From: a virus
DNA: 29,957 nucleotides
Direction: 5' to 3' (one strand)
IMG/VR virus record: IMGVR_UViG_3300030099_004262
Coordinates: 1 to 29,957 of that record
Below, piece by piece: positions 1 to 7,240 of this stretch. Each line of letters begins with the position of its first letter. The first letter of the stretch is position 1. The notes below the pieces were generated by a model. It was not told the origin of the DNA. It searched no databases and saw only the letters and a program-made list of their open reading frames with translations. Made by a program: the position numbers and the translations under genes.

Positions 1-2
1 CA

Positions 3-1037
3 CCAATTAACAATTTAGGATATGGGGTAGCTGGGTACAATATTTATAAAGAGTTATACAAACTTCATCCATCCACTTCCCTATATCCTATTTCTAAACC
101 AGAGTTTGTTGATAAATATATTCGTGCCGGGATGACCAATAGATTTACAGATTTGTCTGACAATCCCTCTGTAAAGATTTGGCATCAGAATGAATTACAT
201 ACACATGTAGGAAAGGGTCTCCATATAGGGTTTCCCATTTTTGAATTAACAGAATTTTCTCATGAAGAAGCAATAAGCATTATGCATTGTGATAAAATAT
301 TTGTCTGCTCAGAATGGGCTAAAGATGTTTTATACAATCAAAAGGGATGGACCTGTCCGCCTGTCCATGTCGTACCACTCGGAGTGGATCTTGAAACGTT
401 CCGACCTCAAAAGTCTAGTCGCAAAGAAACCATTTTTTTTAATTGTGGAAAATGGGAAAAGCGTAAGGGGCATGATGTTTTATTAGAATGTTTTAACGAA
501 GCTTTTAAACAAACTGATAATGTAGAATTATGGATGATGTGTGATAATCCTTTCATTGGACCCAACAATCAAGGTTGGCAAGATTTGTACAAGAACTCCC
601 CCCTGGGTAGCAAGATAAGAATAATTCCAAGACAACAAACACATAAAGATGTGTATAATATAATGAAGCAAACGGATTGTGGTGTTTTTCCAGCAAGAGC
701 CGAAGGATGGAATTTAGAGCTATTAGAAATGATGGCCTGCGGCAAGTCCGTTATAGCCACAAATTACTCAGCACACACCCAGTTTTGCAATAAGGAAAAT
801 TGCTATTTGATCAACATTGATGAATTAGAAAATGCCCATGATGGTGTTTTCTTTTCTGGCGAGTATGGACAATGGGCGAGCTTTAATCAGAGAGCAAAAG
901 ATCAACTGATTGAACATCTTAGATCTGTACATAAAACTAAACAAAAATGGGGTAATGTAGAAAATTTTATGGGTATGCATACAGCCAACCAATTTACGTG
1001 GAAAAATTCAGCACAGGAGTTACTAAATGGACTCTAA
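3..1037 (+). CDS. GT-B glycosyltransferase, 5' end outside window
   Basis: The frame is open from base 3, so the gene starts before the window; about 344 residues are visible. The upstream part reads as a typical GT-B N-terminus (NNLGYGVAGYNIY), so the ATG at 132 is internal, not the start. Further on are HVVPLGVDLETFRP, a second-domain entry FFNCGKWEKRKGHDVLLE, and an E-x7-E signature (EGWNLELLE, about bases 700-735) followed by ACG, which in family 4-type enzymes binds the nucleotide of the sugar donor. It probably transfers a sugar from a nucleotide-activated donor in the cytoplasm; the acceptor cannot be told (cell-surface glycan, virion protein or DNA are all possible). The next gene starts inside its last codons. 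Confidence 0.85.
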   Translation, partial: PINNLGYGVAGYNIYKELYKLHPSTSLYPISKPEFVDKYIRAGMTNRFTDLSDNPSVKIWHQNELHTHVGKGLHIGFPIFELTEFSHEEAISIMHCDKIFVCSEWAKDVLYNQKGWTCPPVHVVPLGVDLETFRPQKSSRKETIFFNCGKWEKRKGHDVLLECFNEAFKQTDNVELWMMCDNPFIGPNNQGWQDLYKNSPLGSKIRIIPRQQTHKDVYNIMKQTDCGVFPARAEGWNLELLEMMACGKSVIATNYSAHTQFCNKENCYLINIDELENAHDGVFFSGEYGQWASFNQRAKDQLIEHLRSVHKTKQKWGNVENFMGMHTANQFTWKNSAQELLNGL

Positions 1038-1962
1038 TTTTATAACACCTAGACAAACTTTGAAAGCCTACAAAGATGGTTTTGTTGGTGCAATTTGTGA
1101 TGAAGAAGATGTAAAGGCACTACTTGGCGAATTGCCCATGCCTATTTTTGGTGCTGCTGCATATGATTTATTTGGATCTGGGGAGGGGAAACTTAGTCTA
1201 CCCTTCAAAGCATTACTAAAATTTGATCCAGGGTTTGGTCCATCTGAAAGGCAGACTGATGGGGACTGCGTATCACATAGCACACGTAATGCGGTAGATG
1301 TAACTCGTGCTTATGAAATTTTACACAAAGATGATAGAGAAATATTTGAAACACGATCCGCAACCGAAGCAATTTATCAATCTCGTGAACATATGGGTCA
1401 GGGGATGACGTGTTCAGGTGCAGCTAGATATGTCGCACAAAACGGTGGTATACTTTTAAGAAAAGACTACAATGTAGAGCACGGAGACCTTACAGTATAT
1501 AACTCAAGATTAGGAGCTAAAAAACTTATCCCCGATAGTGTATACAAGACAGAAGCAAGTAAACATCAAGTAAAAACAATTTCAAACGTAAGAACTGTAG
1601 AAGAGGCTAGAGATGCATTAGCGAATGGATACGCTTTATCTGTATGTTCTCGATATGGTTTTAGTTCTCGTAGAGATTCTAACGGCATTGCTAAAAAGTC
1701 AGGTTCGTGGGCACACGCGATGGCTTGGATCGCCTGTGACGACACAAAAGAAAGACTTAATGAAACTCTGTTCCTGGTACAAAACAGTTGGGGCATTTGG
1801 AATAGTGGCCCAAAAGTTCATGAACAGCCAGAAGGATCTTTTTGGATTAGAGAAAAAGATGCCCGTGGAATGCTTTCTGGAGGGGGTGCTTGGGTCTTTA
1901 GTGATGTAGATGGATTTCCCGCCAGAGAAATTGACTGGTCTAGTTTCGATGACCAATTTTAA
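1027..1962 (+). CDS. Papain-like (C1-type) cysteine peptidase
   Basis: The 311-residue protein carries the papain-family active site in order: oxyanion Gln76 and nucleophile Cys81 in ERQTDGDCVSH, His230 in GSWAHAMAW, and Asn253 in the classic QNSWG. The stretch around residues 124-141 (GQGMTCSGAARYVAQNGG) matches the left-domain helix region of papain folds. There is no signal peptide or obvious propeptide, so it is likely to act in the cytoplasm or within the virion. The start is supported by AGGAG at 1015-1019 with a 7-base spacer, and it overlaps the glycosyltransferase by 11 bases. Its substrate is unknown; neighbours are small membrane proteins, so virion maturation, lysis or attack on a host protein are all open. 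Confidence 0.82.
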   Translation: MDSNFITPRQTLKAYKDGFVGAICDEEDVKALLGELPMPIFGAAAYDLFGSGEGKLSLPFKALLKFDPGFGPSERQTDGDCVSHSTRNAVDVTRAYEILHKDDREIFETRSATEAIYQSREHMGQGMTCSGAARYVAQNGGILLRKDYNVEHGDLTVYNSRLGAKKLIPDSVYKTEASKHQVKTISNVRTVEEARDALANGYALSVCSRYGFSSRRDSNGIAKKSGSWAHAMAWIACDDTKERLNETLFLVQNSWGIWNSGPKVHEQPEGSFWIREKDARGMLSGGGAWVFSDVDGFPAREIDWSSFDDQF

Positions 1963-1974
1963 GCGAGGTACGTT

Positions 1975-2400
1975 ATGCAAAAATTAACTACACGAGAAAA
2001 AATTATTATAGGTATTATTGTTATTTTTGGATACGCTTATTTCACAGGATTTGAAAAAATTCCTGTAAACTACGGGTTGACAAATGACGATATAGATATT
2101 ATAATTAAAGACACAGAAGCTGGTTTTCATAAGGCGGAAAAAGAAGTTTTAGGTGTTACACCCCGGCCAACCCCACAACCAGTTGGCCCAGATCCAGATC
2201 CTGAAAAATGTATTTGCAAAGGTACTGGAAAAATCGTACAGGGGGACGGACATGTTTCACCTTGTCCTTATCATACGGGAGATCCACAAGAACTCCCTAC
2301 GTATGATATTAATGAAAATAAACTGATTTATCCTCCATCAGAGATAAAAATTAATCCAGAAGAAGTTAAAGACATTCAAGGCGGGACAGGCGGCTCATGA
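1975..2400 (+). CDS. Membrane-anchored protein with Cys-rich motif
   Basis: A 141-residue protein of unknown function. Residues 8-25 form one hydrophobic segment, then comes a polar region, a proline-rich linker (about 60-76) and a DnaJ-like cysteine knuckle: Cys79-x-Cys81-x-G-x-G, with Cys97 and His100 close by, which could bind one zinc. GAGG at 1965-1968 supports the start. The TGA at 2398-2400 is followed in the same frame by 36 sense codons ending at TAA 2509-2511, and these continue the Gly/Ser-rich composition, so the protein may really be about 178 residues (see separate entry). It follows the peptidase gene by 12 bases and probably shares its transcript. Confidence 0.7.
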   Translation: MQKLTTREKIIIGIIVIFGYAYFTGFEKIPVNYGLTNDDIDIIIKDTEAGFHKAEKEVLGVTPRPTPQPVGPDPDPEKCICKGTGKIVQGDGHVSPCPYHTGDPQELPTYDINENKLIYPPSEIKINPEEVKDIQGGTGGS

Positions 2401-2511
2401 TCAGGGACTGTTAAATCTTCAGGTTCTGGAGAGAAGGCCGTAACAGGGGTAAGCAGAACAGTTCGAAAAAGAAGAGGTGTATTTGGCCGCATTTTTGGCC
2501 ATCGTCGTTAA
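2401..2511 (+). other. In-frame extension beyond a TGA stop
   Basis: Directly after the TGA that ends the preceding gene, the same frame stays open for 36 codons to TAA at 2509-2511. The residues before the stop (GGTGGS) and after it (SGTVKSSGSGEK) form one continuous Gly/Ser linker, leading to a strongly basic tail (RTVRKRR, then GRIFGHRR). No start codon with a ribosome-binding site opens this piece. The simplest reading is a nonsense change (for example GGA to TGA) or a base error; programmed readthrough is an alternative. Confidence 0.55.
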
Positions 2512-2535
2512 TTTTTAAATATGGGAGAAATTATT

Positions 2536-2712
2536 ATGAGTAAACTGAAATCGCTTTTGACATCTAGACGTTTCTGGGTTTCGGCAGTTGCTTTGGCTTC
2601 TATTGTAACTTCTGAAGCGTTTGGTATTGAACTTAATCAAGAACAGCTAATTGGTATTATTACAATTGTTGTAGCTTGGGTTATTGGTGACACTGTTAGA
2701 GAAACTAAATAA
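2536..2712 (+). CDS. Small two-segment membrane protein, holin-like
   Basis: I chose the ATG at 2536 (58 residues) because GGGAGA at 2523-2528 sits 7 bases before it; the upstream ATG at 2521 has no ribosome-binding site. The protein has a basic SRRFW start, a first hydrophobic stretch (about residues 12-30), a short polar turn (ELNQEQ) and a second hydrophobic stretch (about 36-52) ending in GDTVRETK. Size, two membrane segments and charged ends fit small phage holins that permeabilise the inner membrane, but there is no specific motif, so this is inference. It sits between other membrane proteins downstream of a peptidase gene. Confidence 0.6.
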   Translation: MSKLKSLLTSRRFWVSAVALASIVTSEAFGIELNQEQLIGIITIVVAWVIGDTVRETK

Positions 2713-2734
2713 TCAAACACATTGAGGAACTATT

Positions 2735-3061
2735 ATGGACTTTCTATCGGATATTAATCCTATTCAGTGGATGCTTATTGCAATTGGTGTTTTTATTCTA
2801 GGTGGCCCCGTTGTCACCAATGGCAGGGAGTGGATCGCCAGATTTTGGAAAGAAAGAGAAAAGGATAATACTCCTGTAGATAGGGATCTTACAGATTTAG
2901 TCTGTAAGTGGGAGTGTCTTTCTGATGCAACTCACAAGGCTGGACTTTACGAGGCTTGTGAAAAATTAGATGAGGTATTTCCTTTATTGATTGGTGTAAA
3001 GCATCACGACCATGACGACTTAAGTGATGACGACTCAGAACCGGAGAAATCAAATGAGTAA
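2735..3061 (+). CDS. Unknown single-pass membrane protein, acidic tail
   Basis: The 108-residue protein has one N-terminal hydrophobic segment (about residues 10-27), a soluble middle containing Cys-x-x-x-Cys (VCKWECLSD) and a His/Asp-rich, very acidic C-terminus (HHDHDDLSDDDSEPE). GAGGAA before the ATG supports the start. The acidic His/Asp tail could bind metal, but this is only a composition-based remark. It overlaps the next gene by 8 bases (ATGAGTAA), which suggests coupled translation. I recognise no family. Confidence 0.7.
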   Translation: MDFLSDINPIQWMLIAIGVFILGGPVVTNGREWIARFWKEREKDNTPVDRDLTDLVCKWECLSDATHKAGLYEACEKLDEVFPLLIGVKHHDHDDLSDDDSEPEKSNE

Positions 3062-3503
3062 TAGAATCTGGCTAGGTCTAGCCTTTATAGTTATAGGTTT
3101 ATTTGGAAATCAAATTTTAGAGGTGTTGGCACAACCTGTAAGTCCAAAAGTGGATATTGAGCTAACATCTCCAATGACCGATAAAACTGAGCAATTGGTA
3201 AAACCAGTTGCTGACAAAGTAACCGAATTAGACGATAGGACTAGACTAGCCATATTCAACGATGTTTTTTCCAAGAGGATAACATCTTACGATTGCGATG
3301 CTCAACAAATGGGAGATGTATACATCAAAGCAACAGAAAACGTATTTGATGGATCACTCAAAGATAAATATGATGGATATGGAGATGGTATAGTTTCTAT
3401 ATTTAAGTCAACAGTAGGAACAGACAATCATAGATTAAACGAAATTGAAAAAGTTGAAGTATCTAAAAATTTTAACGCTTTAGCTTATTCTCTATCACTT
3501 TAA
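3054..3503 (+). CDS. Unknown secreted or membrane-anchored protein
   Basis: The preferred start is the ATG at 3054, preceded by CCGGAG with a 7-base spacer; the in-frame ATG at 3024 lacks a binding site and would overlap the previous gene more. The 149-residue protein opens with a hydrophobic segment (about residues 5-25, ending EVLAQP) that can be read as a signal peptide or a membrane anchor. The rest is soluble and mixed charged. No catalytic motif or family is recognised. It belongs to the run of small envelope-type proteins that follows the cysteine peptidase. Confidence 0.7.
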   Translation: MSNRIWLGLAFIVIGLFGNQILEVLAQPVSPKVDIELTSPMTDKTEQLVKPVADKVTELDDRTRLAIFNDVFSKRITSYDCDAQQMGDVYIKATENVFDGSLKDKYDGYGDGIVSIFKSTVGTDNHRLNEIEKVEVSKNFNALAYSLSL

Positions 3504-3520
3504 CGAAGGAAAGATGTAGA

Positions 3521-3772
3521 ATGGACATTTTGCAAGTGTTGATTGCTAGGTATGAAGCTAACATGTCTGAATGTATGTTTCAAATGAATGCATCTATTTT
3601 AAGACCCACTGAAAAGGGGTCACTTAACAGACTGGAGTCTGCTGTAGAAAAATATACAATTTTGAAAAATCAAGTCGATGTTTTACAAGATTTAAGAGGT
3701 CAAATGTTGGCGAGTCAAAAATTTCAAAGACAGGAGGCTGAAAAGCAAAACGCAACTAAAAAGAAAAAATAA
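3521..3772 (+). CDS. Small helical protein, unknown
   Basis: An 83-residue, mostly alpha-helical protein with heptad-like spacing (ENRLESAVEK-type pattern across the middle) and a lysine-rich end. It likely forms a coiled coil. AAGGAAAG upstream supports the ATG at 3521. Its stop shares a base with the ATG of the next gene (TAATG), so the two are probably translated in a coupled way. Function unknown. Confidence 0.65.
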   Translation: MDILQVLIARYEANMSECMFQMNASILRPTEKGSLNRLESAVEKYTILKNQVDVLQDLRGQMLASQKFQRQEAEKQNATKKKK

Positions 3773-4143
3773 TGAAAACAAAACTTACTCTTATAATATT
3801 GGAAGTTCCTCCATACAATCGAGCAGCGTTTCCTAAAGCTAGATTGGTGGTAAACAAAAATAATCAATTTCCAAATAAATACGTTTCCACAAAAAATATT
3901 GACGAGACATTAATTGATTTATGTTCATCTTGCATTAATATCAACTACGCTTGGTTAAACCCTCAATTAACAGATTTAGTTCATGAAGAAAAGGGTACAG
4001 TAGAAGCTATATACGTAACAGTTCTAGAAACTGGAACTTTAGTCTGCAAACCAAATTATAAAATAATGTCTCTAGACGATTTAAAAATAAAGGAAATATA
4101 TGCAAAATCAATCACCTCGACCCCAAGAACCATCGGACAATAA
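3772..4143 (+). CDS. Unknown 123-residue protein
   Basis: The protein starts at the A of the preceding TAA (TAATG junction) with no strong ribosome-binding site of its own, implying reinitiation after the upstream gene. It has alternating beta-type hydrophobic stretches (KLTLIILEVP, TVEAIYVTVLETGTLVC), no membrane segment and no recognised motif. It overlaps the next gene by 44 bases. Function unknown. Confidence 0.65.
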   Translation: MKTKLTLIILEVPPYNRAAFPKARLVVNKNNQFPNKYVSTKNIDETLIDLCSSCININYAWLNPQLTDLVHEEKGTVEAIYVTVLETGTLVCKPNYKIMSLDDLKIKEIYAKSITSTPRTIGQ

Positions 4144-4441
4144 AACTGTCAGCTGTGAATTGATTATACAATCTGACACTGATGGTATAGTAGAATATAA
4201 TTGTAATTGGATTTCTGGTGAAGAAGGTTTAATAGGATTGGCTTCAATATTCTACAAGTTACTAATAGAAAATTTTGGAGAAGAGATTTTTAAAGAAATC
4301 AAAAATGAATGCGTAATAAATAGTAACGAGGCCGACTATGTGACTGTTGTTAATTTAATAAATAGCCAAGCTCAAAAGAATACCAAGACCGAAAATGGCA
4401 ATGATGTAGTAGTCCCTCCTGATCAAGTTTTCAATATTTAA
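4100..4441 (+). CDS. Unknown 113-residue protein
   Basis: AAGGAA just upstream of the ATG at 4100 supports this start even though it lies inside the end of the previous gene. The protein is acidic, has a short hydrophobic middle (EEGLIGLASIFYKLLIENFG) that looks like an amphipathic helix rather than a membrane segment, and no recognised motif. It precedes the next gene by 14 bases. Function unknown. Confidence 0.62.
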   Translation: MQNQSPRPQEPSDNKTVSCELIIQSDTDGIVEYNCNWISGEEGLIGLASIFYKLLIENFGEEIFKEIKNECVINSNEADYVTVVNLINSQAQKNTKTENGNDVVVPPDQVFNI

Positions 4442-4455
4442 CAGGAGATTTTGAA

Positions 4456-5103
4456 ATGTCAATTAAATCACATAAAAGAATCATCTGGACTAGCTGGAAT
4501 GCTTTGGCAGAAGATTATATTGAAGCATATCATGACGAATTAGACAAAATGGAAGAAGAGCTGAATAATATTGATCAAACAGAAATAACATCGGCTCCTC
4601 TTGGTTTGTTTATGGGAGGCATGGAAAAAATGAACATGCTACATACACCATTTGGCATGTTTCCCATGGAGTCTATGTTTAAGCCATCTGATATGTGGGA
4701 TTGCAGAATAGGAGTTACTAATTTTAGTATCACCAACGATATAAAAGATATTTTAGCAAATGATATAGAAGGTATTGAAGCCTTAAAGGTTATGGGTCGA
4801 TACACCTTCTGTATAGGGATTCCCGTTACTTTTGATTTCAAGGATGTTAGGATAGATATTGAAAATAAAATTTGCACTTATACAGAAACGGAGGTCATGA
4901 CAGAAGAAACTCAAGCAACGGTAGAACTTGTAAAAGAGCAATTAAAACACAACAAGTATTGGTCTATTTTAGTTGCTTCAACGGGCAAAGTAGATTACAT
5001 TGTTTCTGATAAATTAGATCATAAGTATCTAGAAGGTTTGAATAAGTTAGTTGAATTAAAACAATCAATTGGTGGAATTATTTTAAGGGGTGATGATGGA
5101 TAG
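4456..5103 (+). CDS. Unknown 215-residue protein
   Basis: ACAGGAG ahead of the ATG gives a good start. The N-terminal third is helical and acidic (EDYIEAYHDELDKMEEEL); the middle holds a methionine-rich patch (GLFMGGMEKMNMLH, then FGMFPMESMF) flanked by glycines; the C-terminal half has mixed alpha/beta character. I recognise no family. It overlaps the sigma-factor gene by 8 bases, so the two are likely to be translated together. Function unknown. Confidence 0.65.
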   Translation: MSIKSHKRIIWTSWNALAEDYIEAYHDELDKMEEELNNIDQTEITSAPLGLFMGGMEKMNMLHTPFGMFPMESMFKPSDMWDCRIGVTNFSITNDIKDILANDIEGIEALKVMGRYTFCIGIPVTFDFKDVRIDIENKICTYTETEVMTEETQATVELVKEQLKHNKYWSILVASTGKVDYIVSDKLDHKYLEGLNKLVELKQSIGGIILRGDDG

Positions 5104-5569
5104 TGTAAATCAAAAATTTGATGAGAAATGGAATGATAGCAACGTTAGAAATATTATGAATAAAGTTTCTAACAGGTATAAAAACAATATTGATTTTGAT
5201 GATATTGAATCCATTCAAATGAATACTTTATGGAGATGTATTGAGAAATATGACGAAACTCGTGGAACTAAATTCACGTCTTATTTATACCAACAACTTT
5301 CATACGCTTTTAAAAATAAAATAAAGAAAAAAAGAGTAGAGTTCAATGTTGATGATTTTGATAAAATGGATAGCAATTATATAAATAAGTTAGAAGTTAT
5401 TGACATTATCAATGGACTTGAGCCAGAAACCGCAAATATCTTAGAACAAAGATTTTACGAAAACATGACCATGAAAGAGATTGGACGTAGAAATGGCTAT
5501 TCAAGGGAAACTGCTAGACGCAAACTAAAAAATGCCATAAAAACATGTAAAATGATATGTGAATTTTAA
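5096..5569 (+). CDS. Phage-encoded sigma-70-type factor
   Basis: About 157 residues, much shorter than housekeeping sigma factors. Residues 48-78 (YDETRGTKFTSYLYQQL and the following Lys-rich helix) match sigma region 2, which binds the -10 element and core polymerase. Residues 103-148 form a region 4 helix-turn-helix (ANILEQRFYENMTMKEIGRR and YSRETARRKLKNAI), the usual -35 or accessory-factor contact. I use the ATG at 5096 because AAGGGG at 5085-5090 sits 5 bases upstream; 5093 is equally in frame. By analogy with T4 gp55 it probably redirects host RNA polymerase to late promoters; the TGTGTATAAAG motifs at 5575 and 12590 are candidate targets. Confidence 0.85.
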   Translation: MDSVNQKFDEKWNDSNVRNIMNKVSNRYKNNIDFDDIESIQMNTLWRCIEKYDETRGTKFTSYLYQQLSYAFKNKIKKKRVEFNVDDFDKMDSNYINKLEVIDIINGLEPETANILEQRFYENMTMKEIGRRNGYSRETARRKLKNAIKTCKMICEF

Positions 5570-5574
5570 AATTT

Positions 5575-5590
5575 TGTGTATAAAGTCATA
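5575..5590 (+). promoter_or_regulatory. Candidate late promoter (TGTGTATAAAG motif)
   Basis: TGTGTATAAAG followed by TCATA lies 81 bases before the start of a putative virion gene, just after the sigma-factor stop. The same 11 bases, followed by CATA, occur at 12590 before the other putative virion gene. It resembles a T4-like late promoter core (TATAAATA type) and lacks a sigma-70 -35 box. Confidence 0.5.
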
Positions 5591-5665
5591 GGAATCGGAT
5601 CTTCTTTTGGATAAATTGGAATCATCGTAGTTTTGTTTTATACTTATTCAAAAGGAGATTTTATT

Positions 5666-6373
5666 ATGGCAGTACCAAATGGCTCTGCAAGCTACCTTGT
5701 AAACACTACAGGCGGTGCTTATTCAGCAACTACCCAAGGCGGAACAATTCTTGGTAATTCAACTACTGGAACGGTTATCACAAAATCTTTCCCCTTGAAG
5801 GACGCTACCGATGACACTAAAAAAGTACCCGGTCCGGTAGAACGTGATTACCCAGGTTACGGTTCTTATCCTACAAATACCGGCGGTTTATACGGCACTC
5901 AGAAAGTACTTTCTGGTGGTACTTTTGCTTTCCAGGCAGCTGGAAGTTATGTTATTATGACACAAACCACCACTCTTTCTGGTGTTGCAAAAACCAACTT
6001 ATTGATTCCTGGAGCTAACTCTAGTAATCAAGGCAACTCAATTCTTCAATTCAAGCACGACTTCGGTGCTAGGTTGCTTGCTAAATGGAGAGGTAACTCA
6101 TTCTCTTGGAATGGAAATCTTGATAATGGTACTTCCATTAAGTCACGGCTTAATTGGTTGAATTCTGGAGGGACTGCCCCAGAAGCACCGTCAACAGCTA
6201 CTGATCTTGATATGTTTGATCCTGTTGCCGGATCAACCGCATCTCAATCCGACAGTGCTGCCAATCCGACTCGTGCTATTCCTGGTGAATTGGTTATGAA
6301 GGTAGACTTTGTTACCACTTCAGTTTCTAGTGGTGGCGACTTCTTTGATTACAAACCAATTACTGGTATGTAA
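5666..6373 (+). CDS. Putative virion structural protein
   Basis: The ATG at 5666 follows a strong AAAAGGAGA site; an in-frame start at 5633 would put this site inside the gene and is rejected. The 235-residue protein is rich in Gly, Ser, Thr and Asn, has no membrane segment or catalytic motif, and looks beta-rich, as phage tail, decoration or fibre-related proteins do. Its codons are visibly more GC-rich than those of neighbours, which fits high expression. It stands alone between a promoter-like motif and a strong terminator, so it is its own transcription unit. The structural role is inference; no family was recognised. Confidence 0.55.
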   Translation: MAVPNGSASYLVNTTGGAYSATTQGGTILGNSTTGTVITKSFPLKDATDDTKKVPGPVERDYPGYGSYPTNTGGLYGTQKVLSGGTFAFQAAGSYVIMTQTTTLSGVAKTNLLIPGANSSNQGNSILQFKHDFGARLLAKWRGNSFSWNGNLDNGTSIKSRLNWLNSGGTAPEAPSTATDLDMFDPVAGSTASQSDSAANPTRAIPGELVMKVDFVTTSVSSGGDFFDYKPITGM

Positions 6374-6385
6374 ACCTTGATTTTT

Positions 6386-6454
6386 GAAAGGGGTTTATGA
6401 CACTTTCCTTATGAAGTATAATCTTAAGTATTTCATAAGCCCCTTTCTTTTTTT
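6386..6454 (+). terminator. Strong intrinsic terminator
   Basis: GAAAGGGGTTTATGA at 6386-6400 pairs with TCATAAGCCCCTTTC at 6433-6447 (15 pairs, one G-U), directly followed by seven T. Inside the loop, CTTATGAA at about 6408-6415 can also pair with TTCATAAG at 6432-6439, a competing hairpin that would use part of the same 3' arm. It ends the transcript of the putative virion gene. Confidence 0.9.
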
Positions 6455-6484
6455 GATTTAACATACATCACCGGAGCCTCCATC

Positions 6485-6820
6485 ATGACCCCCGAAACAT
6501 GGGAACTAATTCGCAACTTAATTGAAATGATTAGCGTATTTGCTATACCTGTATTTTCTTGGGTTATATACACTTTGGTTCAACAAGGAAAGCAGATTAT
6601 CGTGTTAGAACAAAAAGTAAACGAGTCTTTAAATCAACGGCTGCAACGTGTAGAAAAGCGTATTGGAAATGTAGAAGAGAAGATAGACGAAATCGCTGAA
6701 AACGTTGTTGAATGTCGAATGATAACATCAGAAAACAAGAACGCCTACGAAAAGATCTCTGCGGAAATTAATAACAAATTTGATACCGTAATTTCTAAGA
6801 TAGACGCTCACCATAAATAA
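6485..6820 (+). CDS. Membrane-anchored coiled-coil protein
   Basis: A 111-residue protein with one hydrophobic segment at about residues 13-33 (SVFAIPVFSWVIYTLV) followed by a long amphipathic helix (about 40-105, QRLQRVEKRIGNVEEKIDEI) that should form a coiled coil. CGGAG upstream supports the start. This layout is shared by several phage envelope proteins, including some holin-like and spanin-like ones, but no diagnostic motif is present. Terminators lie on both sides. Function unknown. Confidence 0.68.
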   Translation: MTPETWELIRNLIEMISVFAIPVFSWVIYTLVQQGKQIIVLEQKVNESLNQRLQRVEKRIGNVEEKIDEIAENVVECRMITSENKNAYEKISAEINNKFDTVISKIDAHHK

Positions 6821-6837
6821 GATTATATATTAGATTT

Positions 6838-6861
6838 AGGGGGACATGTTCCCCCTTTTTT
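6838..6861 (+). terminator. Intrinsic terminator
   Basis: AGGGGGA at 6838-6844 pairs with TCCCCCT at 6850-6856 around a five-base loop (CATGT), and six T with a further T-rich run follow. It lies 17 bases after the stop of the coiled-coil gene. Confidence 0.9.
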
Positions 6862-6881
6862 ATTTTTAGGAAAGAAAAAGG

Positions 6882-7140
6882 ATGATACTTCTCACAGAAT
6901 ATTTTGAGTTTGAGGATCATAACAGAAAATTAGAAGTTATTGAAAGTATAAAAGAAAATTCTTCTTTAGAGCAAATTGAACAGATATTGCTATACTGAAA
7001 ATCTTGTATATAAGTTACAACGGGCATGGAAACCAAAAGATAAAGTTTTTCATGGAAATAAAGCCGTGTCAAAAGCTATAGAATTCCAAGAGGAATTAAC
7101 CCCTCTTTGGAGACAAACAATATTACGTTTCAAATATTGA
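6882..7140 (+). pseudogene. Small gene interrupted by a frameshift
   Basis: An ORF starts at ATG 6882, about 10 bases after AGGA, and runs for 38 codons to TGA at 6996-6998. The +1 frame is open from about 6970 and continues to TGA at 7138-7140 with coding-like content (LYTENLVYKLQRAWKPKD, later FQEELTPLWRQTILRFKY) but has no ATG of its own. Joined near 6987-6994 the two pieces give one protein of about 85 residues, helical and charged. Either a one-base indel has broken the gene, the read has an error, or a frameshift is programmed. No family is recognised. Confidence 0.5.
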
Positions 7141-7168
7141 AAATTATCTCTAATATTGAATTTTCATA

Positions 7169-7197
7169 TTGATTTTTCTATCTAGATAGTGTATAAT
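7169..7197 (+). promoter_or_regulatory. Sigma-70 promoter of the nucleotide-metabolism operon
   Basis: TTGATT at 7169-7174 and TATAAT at 7192-7197 are separated by exactly 17 bases. This fits recognition by the host housekeeping sigma factor and early transcription of nrdA and the genes behind it. Confidence 0.75.
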
Positions 7198-7210
7198 AAT
7201 CTACATAGAT
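7178..7210. promoter_or_regulatory. Two dyad symmetries at the nrdA promoter (operator-like)
   Basis: CTATCTAGATAG at 7178-7189 is a perfect 12-base palindrome lying in the spacer between -35 and -10. ATCTACATAGAT at 7199-7210 is an inverted repeat (ATCTA / TAGAT) over the likely transcription start. Both share the ATCTA half-site, as expected for a dimeric repressor, which remains hypothetical. Confidence 0.45.
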
Positions 7211-7240
7211 AAAACATTGAATCAGAAAGGTATGTTATTA

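Noticed and set aside
2398-2400. Recoding of TGA as a sense codon across the genome
   Set aside because: TGA ends many clear genes here (nrdA, nrdB, the uvsX-like and dnaB-like genes and others) at the expected family lengths.
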